Positions 43,853-51,540 of a stretch of DNA of 64,000 nt are shown in pieces. Source of the DNA: Dysgonomonas sp. BGC7 (GTDB lineage: Bacteria; Bacteroidota; Bacteroidia; Bacteroidales; Dysgonomonadaceae); NCBI RefSeq assembly GCF_001261735.1, contig NZ_CVRP01000001.1:248001-312000 (forward strand), given 5' to 3'. The translations under genes and the position numbers were made by a program. Position 1 is the stretch's first letter; every line of letters begins with the position of its first letter. The notes beneath the pieces are model-generated. The model was not told where the DNA came from. It made no database searches and worked only from the letters and a program-made list of their open reading frames with translations.

Positions 43853-46156
43853 ATGATGGTAAAGGTTAAACTACTATTTGTAATCTTTTTGGCTTGCATG
43901 GGAGGGGTTATCTCCATGCAGGCTCAAAAGAAAGATCCTAAGATGGATAAGTTTATTAACGACTTGATGGGTAAAATGACGCTGGAAGAAAAAATAGGCC
44001 AGCTCAATTTGCCTAGCTCCGGAGATATTACTACCGGACAAGCTAAAAGCAGCAATATTGCTGAGAAAATAAAGAAAGGACAAGTCGGAGGACTATTCAA
44101 TATAAAGGGAGTTGAAAAAATCAGGGATGTACAGCGTATTGCAATGGAAGAAAGCCGTCTGAAAATTCCATTGATTTTTGGAATGGATGTTATTCATGGA
44201 TATGAAACAGTATTCCCTATTCCTCTCGGACTTGCTGCTACTTGGGATATGAAGGCTATAGAGCAATCTGCTCGTATTGCAGCAGTAGAGGCTAGTGCAG
44301 ATGGTATTAGCTGGACTTTTAGTCCTATGGTAGACATTTCACGCGATCCTCGTTGGGGACGTTTCTCGGAAGGAAGTGGAGAAGATCCTTTCTTAGGTGG
44401 AGAAATTGCCAAAGCGATGGTATATGGTTATCAGGGCAGAGGAGACAAAATGTATGCTACGAACTCAAATATAATGGCATGTGTAAAGCATTATGCTCTT
44501 TATGGTGCCGGAGAAGCCGGACGTGATTATAACACTGTAGATATGAGTCGTATACGTATGTTTAACGAATATATGTATCCATATCAAGCTGCTGTCGATG
44601 CAGGTGTTGGTAGTGTAATGGCTTCTTTTAACGAAGTGGATGGTGTACCTGCTACTGCAAGTAAATGGCTGATGACTGATATTCTGAGAAAGAAATGGGG
44701 CTTTGACGGATTCGTTGTTACAGACTATACTGGTATCAGCGAAATGATTGATCATGGTATTGGCGATCTGCAAACCGTATCGGCTCGTGCATTAGCTGCC
44801 GGTATAGACATGGATATGGTGAGCGAAGGTCTTCAAACTTTGGGCAAATCGCTGAAAGAAGGTAAAGTGACTCAGGATCAGATTGATCAGGCTTGTCGCC
44901 GTGTATTAGAAGCAAAATATAAACTCGGTCTGTTTGCCGATCCTTATAAATATTGCGATGTAAACAGAGCTAAAAAAGAGATCTATACGCCAGAGCATCG
45001 TGCTGTTGCTCGTAAAATAGCGTCTGAAAGCTTTGTGCTATTAAAGAATGCAGATAATACCCTTCCTCTGAAAAAACAAGGAACTATTGCTGTGGTAGGT
45101 CCATTGGCAAATACCCGTTCCAATATGCCGGGCACATGGAGTGTAGCTGTAGATCTTACTAAGCCAGCTACAGTTGTAGAAGGAATTAAAGAAGTAGCAG
45201 GTAATAATGCTAAAGTAGTATATGCCAAAGGGAGTCATCTAATAAGTGATGCTGCTTACGAAGAGAGAGCTACTATGTTTGGACGTACATTAAATAGAGA
45301 TCAGGAAACCCGTTCTAATGAAGAGATGTTGAGAGAGGCATTAGAGATATCTAAGAATGCAGATGTTATCGTTGCTGCTTTGGGCGAATCGTCAGAAATG
45401 AGTGGAGAATCTAGTAGTCGTACCGATTTGAATATTCCTGATGTGCAACAGGCTTTGTTGAAAGAACTGTTGAAAACAGGTAAACCAGTAGTATTGGTTC
45501 TGTTTACAGGTCGTCCGCTTACGTTGACATGGGAACAAGAAAATGTACCTGCTATACTTAATGTATGGTTTGGTGGAACGGAAGCTGCTCATGCTATTGG
45601 CGATGTTCTATTCGGCGATGTCAATCCTAGCGGAAAGCTAGCTGCTACTTTTCCTAAGAATGTAGGGCAGATACCGTTATTTTATAATCATAAGAATACA
45701 GGGCGTCCTCTTTTGGAAGGTAAATGGTTCGAAAAATTCCGTAGCAACTATCTGGATATAGACAACGATCCTTTATATCCTTTTGGTTATGGTCTTAGCT
45801 ATACAGCATTTACTTATAGCGATATAAAACTAAGTTCTTCGAAACTGGATAAGAATGGAAAACTTACAGCGAGTGTAACGGTTACTAATACCGGAAAATA
45901 TGATGGGGCAGAAGTAGTTCAGTTGTATATCCGCGATATAGTAGGTAGTGTTACACGTCCTGTAAAAGAATTGAAAGGCTTTGAGAAAATATTTGTTAAG
46001 GCAGGTGAATCTAAGACTGTAGATTTCTCTATCAGCCCTGAACTATTGAAATTCTATAACTATGATCTCGAGTATGTTTTCGAACTCGGAGATTTCGATG
46101 TTATGATAGGAGGAAATAGCGCAGATGTGAAAAGTGCGAGATTTATATTGAATTGA
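43853..46156 (+). CDS. bglX: GH3 beta-glucosidase (BglX-like)
   Basis: A 767-residue periplasmic glycoside hydrolase family 3 enzyme. A signal peptide precedes MQAQ (about 25). The first (beta/alpha) domain holds KHYALYGAGEAGRDY and WGFDGFVVTDYTGI, with Asp291 as nucleophile. The second domain holds the acid/base loop GESSEMSGESSSRTD (511-525). An FN3-like C-terminal domain follows (about 660-767). In Bacteroides thetaiotaomicron the GH3 of the GH144 locus (BT_3567, by recollection) acts on beta-1,2-glucooligosaccharides; context suggests the same role here. The first two codons are both ATG; either could be used. Confidence 0.93.
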   Translation: MMVKVKLLFVIFLACMGGVISMQAQKKDPKMDKFINDLMGKMTLEEKIGQLNLPSSGDITTGQAKSSNIAEKIKKGQVGGLFNIKGVEKIRDVQRIAMEESRLKIPLIFGMDVIHGYETVFPIPLGLAATWDMKAIEQSARIAAVEASADGISWTFSPMVDISRDPRWGRFSEGSGEDPFLGGEIAKAMVYGYQGRGDKMYATNSNIMACVKHYALYGAGEAGRDYNTVDMSRIRMFNEYMYPYQAAVDAGVGSVMASFNEVDGVPATASKWLMTDILRKKWGFDGFVVTDYTGISEMIDHGIGDLQTVSARALAAGIDMDMVSEGLQTLGKSLKEGKVTQDQIDQACRRVLEAKYKLGLFADPYKYCDVNRAKKEIYTPEHRAVARKIASESFVLLKNADNTLPLKKQGTIAVVGPLANTRSNMPGTWSVAVDLTKPATVVEGIKEVAGNNAKVVYAKGSHLISDAAYEERATMFGRTLNRDQETRSNEEMLREALEISKNADVIVAALGESSEMSGESSSRTDLNIPDVQQALLKELLKTGKPVVLVLFTGRPLTLTWEQENVPAILNVWFGGTEAAHAIGDVLFGDVNPSGKLAATFPKNVGQIPLFYNHKNTGRPLLEGKWFEKFRSNYLDIDNDPLYPFGYGLSYTAFTYSDIKLSSSKLDKNGKLTASVTVTNTGKYDGAEVVQLYIRDIVGSVTRPVKELKGFEKIFVKAGESKTVDFSISPELLKFYNYDLEYVFELGDFDVMIGGNSADVKSARFILN

Positions 46157-46183
46157 TTGTTTGGTAATGATTAACATTAACTC

Positions 46184-46225
46184 AGAGAAGAGTTTGTAGT
46201 GATTTCAAACTCTTCTCTTTTTTTT
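46184..46225 (+). terminator. Strong intrinsic terminator between GH3 and GH144 genes
   Basis: A perfect 13-bp stem (AGAGAAGAGTTTG at 46184-46196, complement at 46206-46218, 9-base loop) followed by eight T (46218-46225). It ends only 15 bases before the GH144 ATG. A GTG within the loop would extend the GH144 frame, but that start is unlikely because the hairpin would bury it. Confidence 0.85.
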
Positions 46226-46240
46226 CAACAAGAGATGAAC

Positions 46241-47599
46241 ATGAAAAACTTATATATATACTTAATTCTGTCAGGTTTTGTTCTCACTGCATTTAGCTGT
46301 AAGAATAAGAACGATGAGAAAGATTCGCAAGGCGGAGAAGAGACAACAATTTCCGATGAGGCATTGTTGGATAGTGTACAACGTCGCACATTCAATTACT
46401 TTTGGGATGGAGCAGAGCCTACCAGCGGTATGGCAAGAGAGAGGTATCATGTAGATGGCGTGTATCCTAAGAATGATAAAAATGTAGTAACTTCGGGAGG
46501 AAGCGGCTTTGGTATCATGGCTATTATTGCCGGAATAGATAGAGGGTACGTTACTCGCGAACAGGGATTGGAACGTATGACACGTATCGTTTCTTTTCTC
46601 GAAAAAGCAGACTCTTTTCATGGTGTATATCCTCACTGGTGGAATGGTGAAACTGGCGAAGTAAAAGGATTCAGTGATAAGGATAATGGCGGTGATCTGG
46701 TAGAGACTTCATTTTTGATGCAAGGTCTGCTCGCTCTTAATCAATATTATATAAATGGTACAGATGCAGAAAAAGCCCTAGCTGCGCGCGTAGATAAACT
46801 ATGGCGCAATGTGGACTGGAACTGGCATCGCAATTCTCAAAATGTATTATATTGGCACTGGAGTCCCGATCACTCATGGGAAATGAACTTCCCTATAAGA
46901 GGGTATAATGAATGTCTTATAACATACATCCTTGCTGCTTGTTCTCCAACTCATGGAGTTCCTGTAGAAGTGTATGATGAAGGCTGGGGCGAAGGTGGTA
47001 AAATAGTTGGACCTCACGAACTTGAAGGATATAGATTGAATATGCGCTATCAGAGTAATAGTGGAATCGGGCCCTTATTCTGGGCGCATTATTCTTTCTT
47101 AGGTCTGAACCCCAATGGATTGAAAGATAAATATGCTGACTATTTTGAAGAAATGAAAAACTATACCCTTATCAATAGGGCATATTGCATACGCAATCCT
47201 AAAGGATATAAAGGTTATGGAGAAAACGCATGGGGGTTAACAGCCAGCTACTCTGTGCAAGGATATGCGGCACATGAGCCTAGCGAAAATGGAGATCATG
47301 GAGTTATAACTCCTACTGCTGCACTATCTTCTATTGTGTATACTCCTCAGGAATCTATGAAAGTAATGAGGTATCTGTATGGAATGAAAGATAAAGTATG
47401 GGGAGAGTATGGATTTTATGATGCTTATAGTGAAACAGATAATTGGTATCCTCAGCGTTATTTGGCCATAGATCAGGGCACTACTGCTGTAATGATAGAG
47501 AATTATCGTTCGCAGCTATTGTGGAGTCTATTTATGAATCATCCTGATGTACAGAAAGGATTGAAAAAGTTAGGCTTTGAATCGCCTTCTTTGAAATAA
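46241..47599 (+). CDS. GH144-type endo-beta-1,2-glucanase lipoprotein
   Basis: 452 residues from ATG 46241. The upstream ATG at 46235 and a GTG inside the terminator loop are in frame but less likely; AAGAG six bases upstream supports this choice. A lipobox ends at Cys20 (FVLTAFSC). The (alpha/alpha)6 enzyme shows SVQRRTFNYFWDGAEPTSGM, GFGIMAIIAGIDRGYVTREQ, YPHWWNGETGEV, DLVETSFLMQGLL and WHWSPDHSWEMNFPIRGYNE, blocks typical of the glucoamylase-family (DUF608-like) group that contains the GH144 endo-beta-1,2-glucanase of Chitinophaga pinensis. The lipoprotein form and adjacency to SusCD suggest surface attack on beta-1,2-glucan. Family assignment is strong; substrate is inferred from family and context. 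Confidence 0.88.
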   Translation: MKNLYIYLILSGFVLTAFSCKNKNDEKDSQGGEETTISDEALLDSVQRRTFNYFWDGAEPTSGMARERYHVDGVYPKNDKNVVTSGGSGFGIMAIIAGIDRGYVTREQGLERMTRIVSFLEKADSFHGVYPHWWNGETGEVKGFSDKDNGGDLVETSFLMQGLLALNQYYINGTDAEKALAARVDKLWRNVDWNWHRNSQNVLYWHWSPDHSWEMNFPIRGYNECLITYILAACSPTHGVPVEVYDEGWGEGGKIVGPHELEGYRLNMRYQSNSGIGPLFWAHYSFLGLNPNGLKDKYADYFEEMKNYTLINRAYCIRNPKGYKGYGENAWGLTASYSVQGYAAHEPSENGDHGVITPTAALSSIVYTPQESMKVMRYLYGMKDKVWGEYGFYDAYSETDNWYPQRYLAIDQGTTAVMIENYRSQLLWSLFMNHPDVQKGLKKLGFESPSLK

Positions 47600-47611
47600 C
47601 CATTATATGTT

Positions 47612-47646
47612 GGAAGGCTATATTTTCTTTTATGGCCTTCCTTTTT
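47612..47646 (+). terminator. Intrinsic terminator after the GH144 gene
   Basis: A 7-bp GC-containing stem (GGAAGGC at 47612-47618 and its complement at 47635-47641, with one extra G-T pair) followed by five T. Likely end of the glucan operon. Confidence 0.75.
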
Positions 47647-47812
47647 CTTTAATAATTATCTATACTCGAGCCTTGTACTATATTAATATATATTCTGACA
47701 GGATAAATGGAAGTAACAAAATGAAACAGTAGAAAATCCGTTACTTTCGTTACTTTTTAGTTAAAATTGAAGTCCTTGATCTGAGAGAAAATTGATACCA
47801 AGAGAGAACATA

Positions 47813-49573
47813 ATGAGACAAATTAGAAAAAATATACTTCTGCTATTACTGTTAATGGCTGTTTTTTATCTTCCGGCACAACAGAAGACATACTGTAATC
47901 CAATAAATATAGATTATGGATACGGTCCTATCCCGAATTTCCTTACTTGGGGAAAGCACAGGACATCTGCCGATCCGACGATTGTAAATTATAAAGGAGA
48001 TTATTATCTTTTCTCTACCAATCAAACAGGCTATTGGTGGAGCAGCGATATGCTCAATTGGAATTTTGTGTCGCGTCAGTTTCTGCCCGAAGATGTAAAA
48101 GACCAGATTCCTAACAAATGGGACGATCTTTGTGCACCTGCCGCATGGGTACAGGGAGATTCTCTTTGTGTTTTCGGATCTACCTATTCTCGCTTGTTTC
48201 CTATTTGGGTGAGTACAAATCCTAAAGGAAATGAATGGTCAAAAGCTGTTGAGCATTTTGATATAGGAGGATGGGATCCTGCCTTCTTTGTCGACGATGA
48301 TCAAAAGCTATATATGTATAACGGTAGTAGCAATGTATATCCGCTATATGGAATAGAACTCGACAGAGGTACATTTAAACCTATTGGCACACGCAAGGAA
48401 TTATTGCTTCTCGATTATGATAAAATAGGCTGGCATCGTTTTGGTGAACATATGGATAATACCTTCCTAAAACCTTTTATGGAAGGAGCATGGATGACAA
48501 AACATAATAGTAAATATTATTTACAATGGGGAGGTCCCGGAACCGAGTTTAGTCACTATGGAGATGGGGTTGCCGTGGGTGATAGTCCACTCGGGCATTT
48601 CGAACATGTTTCGTTGCCACTTAGTATGAAAGCCGGAGGATTTATCCGGGGAGCAGGACACGGAGCTACGTTTACCGACCGTTGGGGCAATTACTGGCAT
48701 ACATCTACAATGGTAATAAATGTAAAAAATAATTTTGAACGGCGCATTGGCATCTGGCCTGCGGGATTTGACAAAGATGATGTCATGTATTGCAATACCG
48801 CATTTGGAGATTATCCCCATTACATACCGGATGGTAAAACAGATCATCTGAAAAGCCGTTTTACGGGATGGATGCTTTTAAACTATAATAAACCTGTTCA
48901 GGTATCGTCTACTCTGGGGGCTTTTTATGCTAATAATATAGTAGATGAAAATATAAAGACATATTGGAGTGCCAAAACAGCAGAAAAAGGAGAATGGTTG
49001 ATTTCCGATCTGGGAGAGGTTTCTACGGTTCATGCTGTTCAGATCAATTATGCCGATCAAGATGCTGAGTTTATGGGCAAGCAGTATGATATTTATCATC
49101 AGTATAAAGTTTATTATTCATTAGATGGGAAAAAATGGCAGTTGCTTGTCGATAAAAGTAAAAATACGAAAGATGTGCCTCACGACTACGTAGAACTGGT
49201 AACACCAGTAAGAGCCCGATACCTGAAAATGGAGAATATTCATATACCTACAGGTAAGTTTGCTATTTCCGGATTTCGAGTATTCGGATTCGGATCGGGA
49301 GATAAACCAAAATCAGTAAATCAGTTTATGGCTCTTCGTGGCAATGATACTGATAGGCGCAACCTGTGGTTTAAGTGGCAACCGGTAGAGGATGCCTATG
49401 CTTATAATATTTATATCGGAACAGAGCCGGATAAATTATATAATTGTGTTATGGTACACAATGTAAATGAATATTATTATCAGGGTATGGATAAGACAAA
49501 AGCATACTATTTTGCAATAGAATCAATTAATGAAAATGGTACATCCGAATGGGTAAAGACTGAAGCTTTATAG
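47813..49573 (+). CDS. GH43-like glycosidase with F5/8 type C and FN3-like domains
   Basis: 586 residues from ATG 47813; the longer frame begins at a TTG. A signal peptide (about 1-23, LLLLMAVFYLPAQ) precedes a five-bladed propeller. The three GH43 acids are visible: Asp54 in RTSADPTIV (base), Asp155 in GGWDPAFF, and Glu224 in MEGAWMTK (acid). An F5/8-like beta-sandwich follows (about 375-490, AFYANNIVDENIKTYWSA), then an FN3-like tail to 586. GH43 subfamilies act on arabinofuranose, xylose or galactofuranose; I cannot assign one. It lies 213 bases after GH144 and behind its terminator, so membership of the beta-1,2-glucan locus is uncertain. Confidence 0.82.
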   Translation: MRQIRKNILLLLLLMAVFYLPAQQKTYCNPINIDYGYGPIPNFLTWGKHRTSADPTIVNYKGDYYLFSTNQTGYWWSSDMLNWNFVSRQFLPEDVKDQIPNKWDDLCAPAAWVQGDSLCVFGSTYSRLFPIWVSTNPKGNEWSKAVEHFDIGGWDPAFFVDDDQKLYMYNGSSNVYPLYGIELDRGTFKPIGTRKELLLLDYDKIGWHRFGEHMDNTFLKPFMEGAWMTKHNSKYYLQWGGPGTEFSHYGDGVAVGDSPLGHFEHVSLPLSMKAGGFIRGAGHGATFTDRWGNYWHTSTMVINVKNNFERRIGIWPAGFDKDDVMYCNTAFGDYPHYIPDGKTDHLKSRFTGWMLLNYNKPVQVSSTLGAFYANNIVDENIKTYWSAKTAEKGEWLISDLGEVSTVHAVQINYADQDAEFMGKQYDIYHQYKVYYSLDGKKWQLLVDKSKNTKDVPHDYVELVTPVRARYLKMENIHIPTGKFAISGFRVFGFGSGDKPKSVNQFMALRGNDTDRRNLWFKWQPVEDAYAYNIYIGTEPDKLYNCVMVHNVNEYYYQGMDKTKAYYFAIESINENGTSEWVKTEAL

Positions 49574-49574
49574 G

Positions 49575-49582
49575 TATATTTG
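49575..49582 (+). promoter_or_regulatory. Candidate -7 box (TATATTTG) for the esterase gene
   Basis: An exact TAnnTTTG match two bases after the GH43-like stop and 41 bases before the esterase ATG. Confidence 0.35.
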
Positions 49583-49622
49583 TGCTATTAGAGACTACTA
49601 ATAACTTTAATATTTAGAATAT

Positions 49623-50387
49623 ATGAAAAGACATTTATTTACTTTCATTTTACTGATTTGCTCAGTATCTCTGTTTTCTCAATTCCACAGTGCTTCATTT
49701 ATGGTAAATGGCTATAATTTACCCTATCAGGTAATGTTTCCGGGAAATTATGATGAAACCAAACAATATCCTTTGTTGATATTTTTACATGGAGCAGGAG
49801 AAAGGGGGAGTGATAATGAAAAGCAGCTTACTCATGGACGACAGTTTTTGATAGATAATTTTTATTCTCAGAATCCGGCTATAGTTATAGCTCCTCAATG
49901 TCCTGAAAATTCATACTGGGCAGGAATAGTAAGACATCAGATAGGAGATAAGATGACTATAACTTTTGGTATGACAGACAGGCCTACCGAACCTATGCAG
50001 ACTTTGATGTCATTAATCCAAAATTGGCTCTCGTCGGGTAAGGTAGATACAAGCAGAGTATATGTAGGCGGCCTTTCTATGGGAGGAATGGGTACATTGG
50101 AGTTGTTATGGCGTATGCCACAGGTGTTTGTAGCAGCATTTCCTATTTGCGGAGGTGGTGACTTGTCTAAACTACCTGTTTATGCTAAGAATACAGCAGT
50201 TTGGCTTTTTCATGGTGATTCGGATTCTGTAGTTCCTGTCGAAAATTCCAGAAGTATTTATACAGAATTAAAGCGTCTTGGTTGTGATGTCGAATATACT
50301 GAATATAAAGGAGTAAATCATAATAGCTGGGATAATACATTTAAAGAGACACAACTAGCACCTTGGTTGTTCAATCATCAGCGATGA
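49623..50387 (+). CDS. Exported alpha/beta-hydrolase (esterase/peptidase-like)
   Basis: 254 residues. A signal peptide (about 1-20) is followed by the alpha/beta-hydrolase core: oxyanion loop LIFLHGAGERGSDNE, nucleophile elbow GGLSMGG (Ser152), HGDSDSVVP (Asp201) and GVNHNSW (His233). This is the dienelactone-hydrolase/phospholipase-carboxylesterase pattern of proteins annotated as prolyl-oligopeptidase-family or PHB-depolymerase-like esterases, including CE1-like enzymes. Position after the GH43-like gene fits carbohydrate de-esterification, but the substrate is not readable. Confidence 0.85.
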   Translation: MKRHLFTFILLICSVSLFSQFHSASFMVNGYNLPYQVMFPGNYDETKQYPLLIFLHGAGERGSDNEKQLTHGRQFLIDNFYSQNPAIVIAPQCPENSYWAGIVRHQIGDKMTITFGMTDRPTEPMQTLMSLIQNWLSSGKVDTSRVYVGGLSMGGMGTLELLWRMPQVFVAAFPICGGGDLSKLPVYAKNTAVWLFHGDSDSVVPVENSRSIYTELKRLGCDVEYTEYKGVNHNSWDNTFKETQLAPWLFNHQR

Positions 50388-50452
50388 ATAGACTAGAATA
50401 TATCTATACAGTATGTTGGTTTAGTTTTATGTTTTCTTTGTAATTTTATCTT

Positions 50453-50460
50453 TAACTTTG
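50453..50460 (+). promoter_or_regulatory. Candidate -7 box (TAACTTTG) for the CPBP protease gene
   Basis: An exact TAnnTTTG match 32 bases before the ATG at 50493. Confidence 0.5.
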
Positions 50461-50492
50461 CGACAAATATATACTAAACCACAATTTGATAT

Positions 50493-51455
50493 ATGAATCA
50501 CTTAGAAAGTGCCTTAACAGATAATAAGAAAGGACAGAAGCTCTTTATCTGTATATTTATACTAGTAGTAACATTTGTTGGAGCCAGTATTATAGGCTCA
50601 TTCCCATTGATAATAGCTGTTGCTGTGAAAACAGCGCAAGAGGGGTTGGGTTTCGGATTCGATCCTTCCGATCCCTCTACCTTGGGTTTGTCGTCCAATT
50701 GGGTGTTTGCGTTAATGGTTTTTCCTTTAGTGTTGGCTTTCTTTATGCTAGTCATATTTATCAAGCTAATAGACAAAAAAAGCATACAGCAGATTATTAA
50801 TGGAACAAGTAAAATACGATGGAGGCGTTATTTTGTAGGAGCAGGGGTTTGGACATGTTTGATGATTATATCATTAGGTATCTCATATCTGCTCAACCCA
50901 TCTGTGTTCATTCTTCAGTTCAATATTTCGTCTTTTATCCCGCTTCTAATCCTTTCCTTTCTATTTCTCCCTTTTCAAACAGCTTTCGAAGAATTAGCTT
51001 TTCGGGGATATCTTGCTCAAGGTATTGGTGCCTTTACCGGAAGTCGATGGCTGGCTCTTATAATTCCTTCTGTATTATTCGGGTTGCTTCATATTGCAAA
51101 TCCTGAAGTGAAAGAGTTTGGCTTTGCTATTATGATGCCTCAATATATTCTAATGGGCTTGATGTTTGGTCTAATAAGTATATTCGACGATGGTATAGAA
51201 TTGGCAATGGGAGTTCATGCTGCTAACAATATATTTATAAGCCTATTTATGACTCATCCATCATCTGCTTTCCAAACTGCAGCAGTATTCAGAGTTACGG
51301 AAGTAGACCCTGTGGGCGGACTTATTGAGATCATCGTTTTTGGAGCTATCATATTAGCTGTATTCTATAAGCTTTATGGCTGGAAATTCTCTGTTATGAA
51401 AGAGAAGGTAGGATGCGATAAAAGTATAGCTGTTGCTACAGAAGACGATATTTAA
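50493..51455 (+). CDS. CPBP-family intramembrane glutamic protease
   Basis: A 320-residue polytopic protein with about eight hydrophobic segments. The CAAX-protease/bacteriocin-processing motif 1 is FEELAFRGYL (Glu166-Glu167, Arg171); motif 2 is FGLLHIANPE; motif 3 is GVHAANNIF. These place it in the CPBP (Abi, formerly DUF3267-like) family of intramembrane proteases. Members process prenylated or bacteriocin-type peptides; the target here is unknown. Single gene with a strong terminator 17 bases after its stop. Confidence 0.9.
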   Translation: MNHLESALTDNKKGQKLFICIFILVVTFVGASIIGSFPLIIAVAVKTAQEGLGFGFDPSDPSTLGLSSNWVFALMVFPLVLAFFMLVIFIKLIDKKSIQQIINGTSKIRWRRYFVGAGVWTCLMIISLGISYLLNPSVFILQFNISSFIPLLILSFLFLPFQTAFEELAFRGYLAQGIGAFTGSRWLALIIPSVLFGLLHIANPEVKEFGFAIMMPQYILMGLMFGLISIFDDGIELAMGVHAANNIFISLFMTHPSSAFQTAAVFRVTEVDPVGGLIEIIVFGAIILAVFYKLYGWKFSVMKEKVGCDKSIAVATEDDI

Positions 51456-51471
51456 GAGATTATACAGTTAT

Positions 51472-51510
51472 AAAAGGAAGGATGACCGACAATCAATCAT
51501 CCTTCCTTTT
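51472..51510. terminator. Bidirectional terminator between the CPBP and M13 protease genes
   Basis: A perfect 14-bp stem (AAAAGGAAGGATGA at 51472-51485, complement at 51497-51510, 11-base loop). Either strand ends in a TTTT tract, serving both convergent genes. Confidence 0.82.
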
Positions 51511-51540
51511 CTTATATTAGATCAGTTCCCTGATGATGTA

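Noticed and set aside
46199-47599. GTG start for the GH144 gene
   Set aside because: The codon is in the loop of a strong terminator, and the added residues precede a typical lipoprotein signal. ATG 46241 was preferred.
47792-49573. TTG start for the GH43-like gene
   Set aside because: An ATG seven codons later begins a clean signal peptide.
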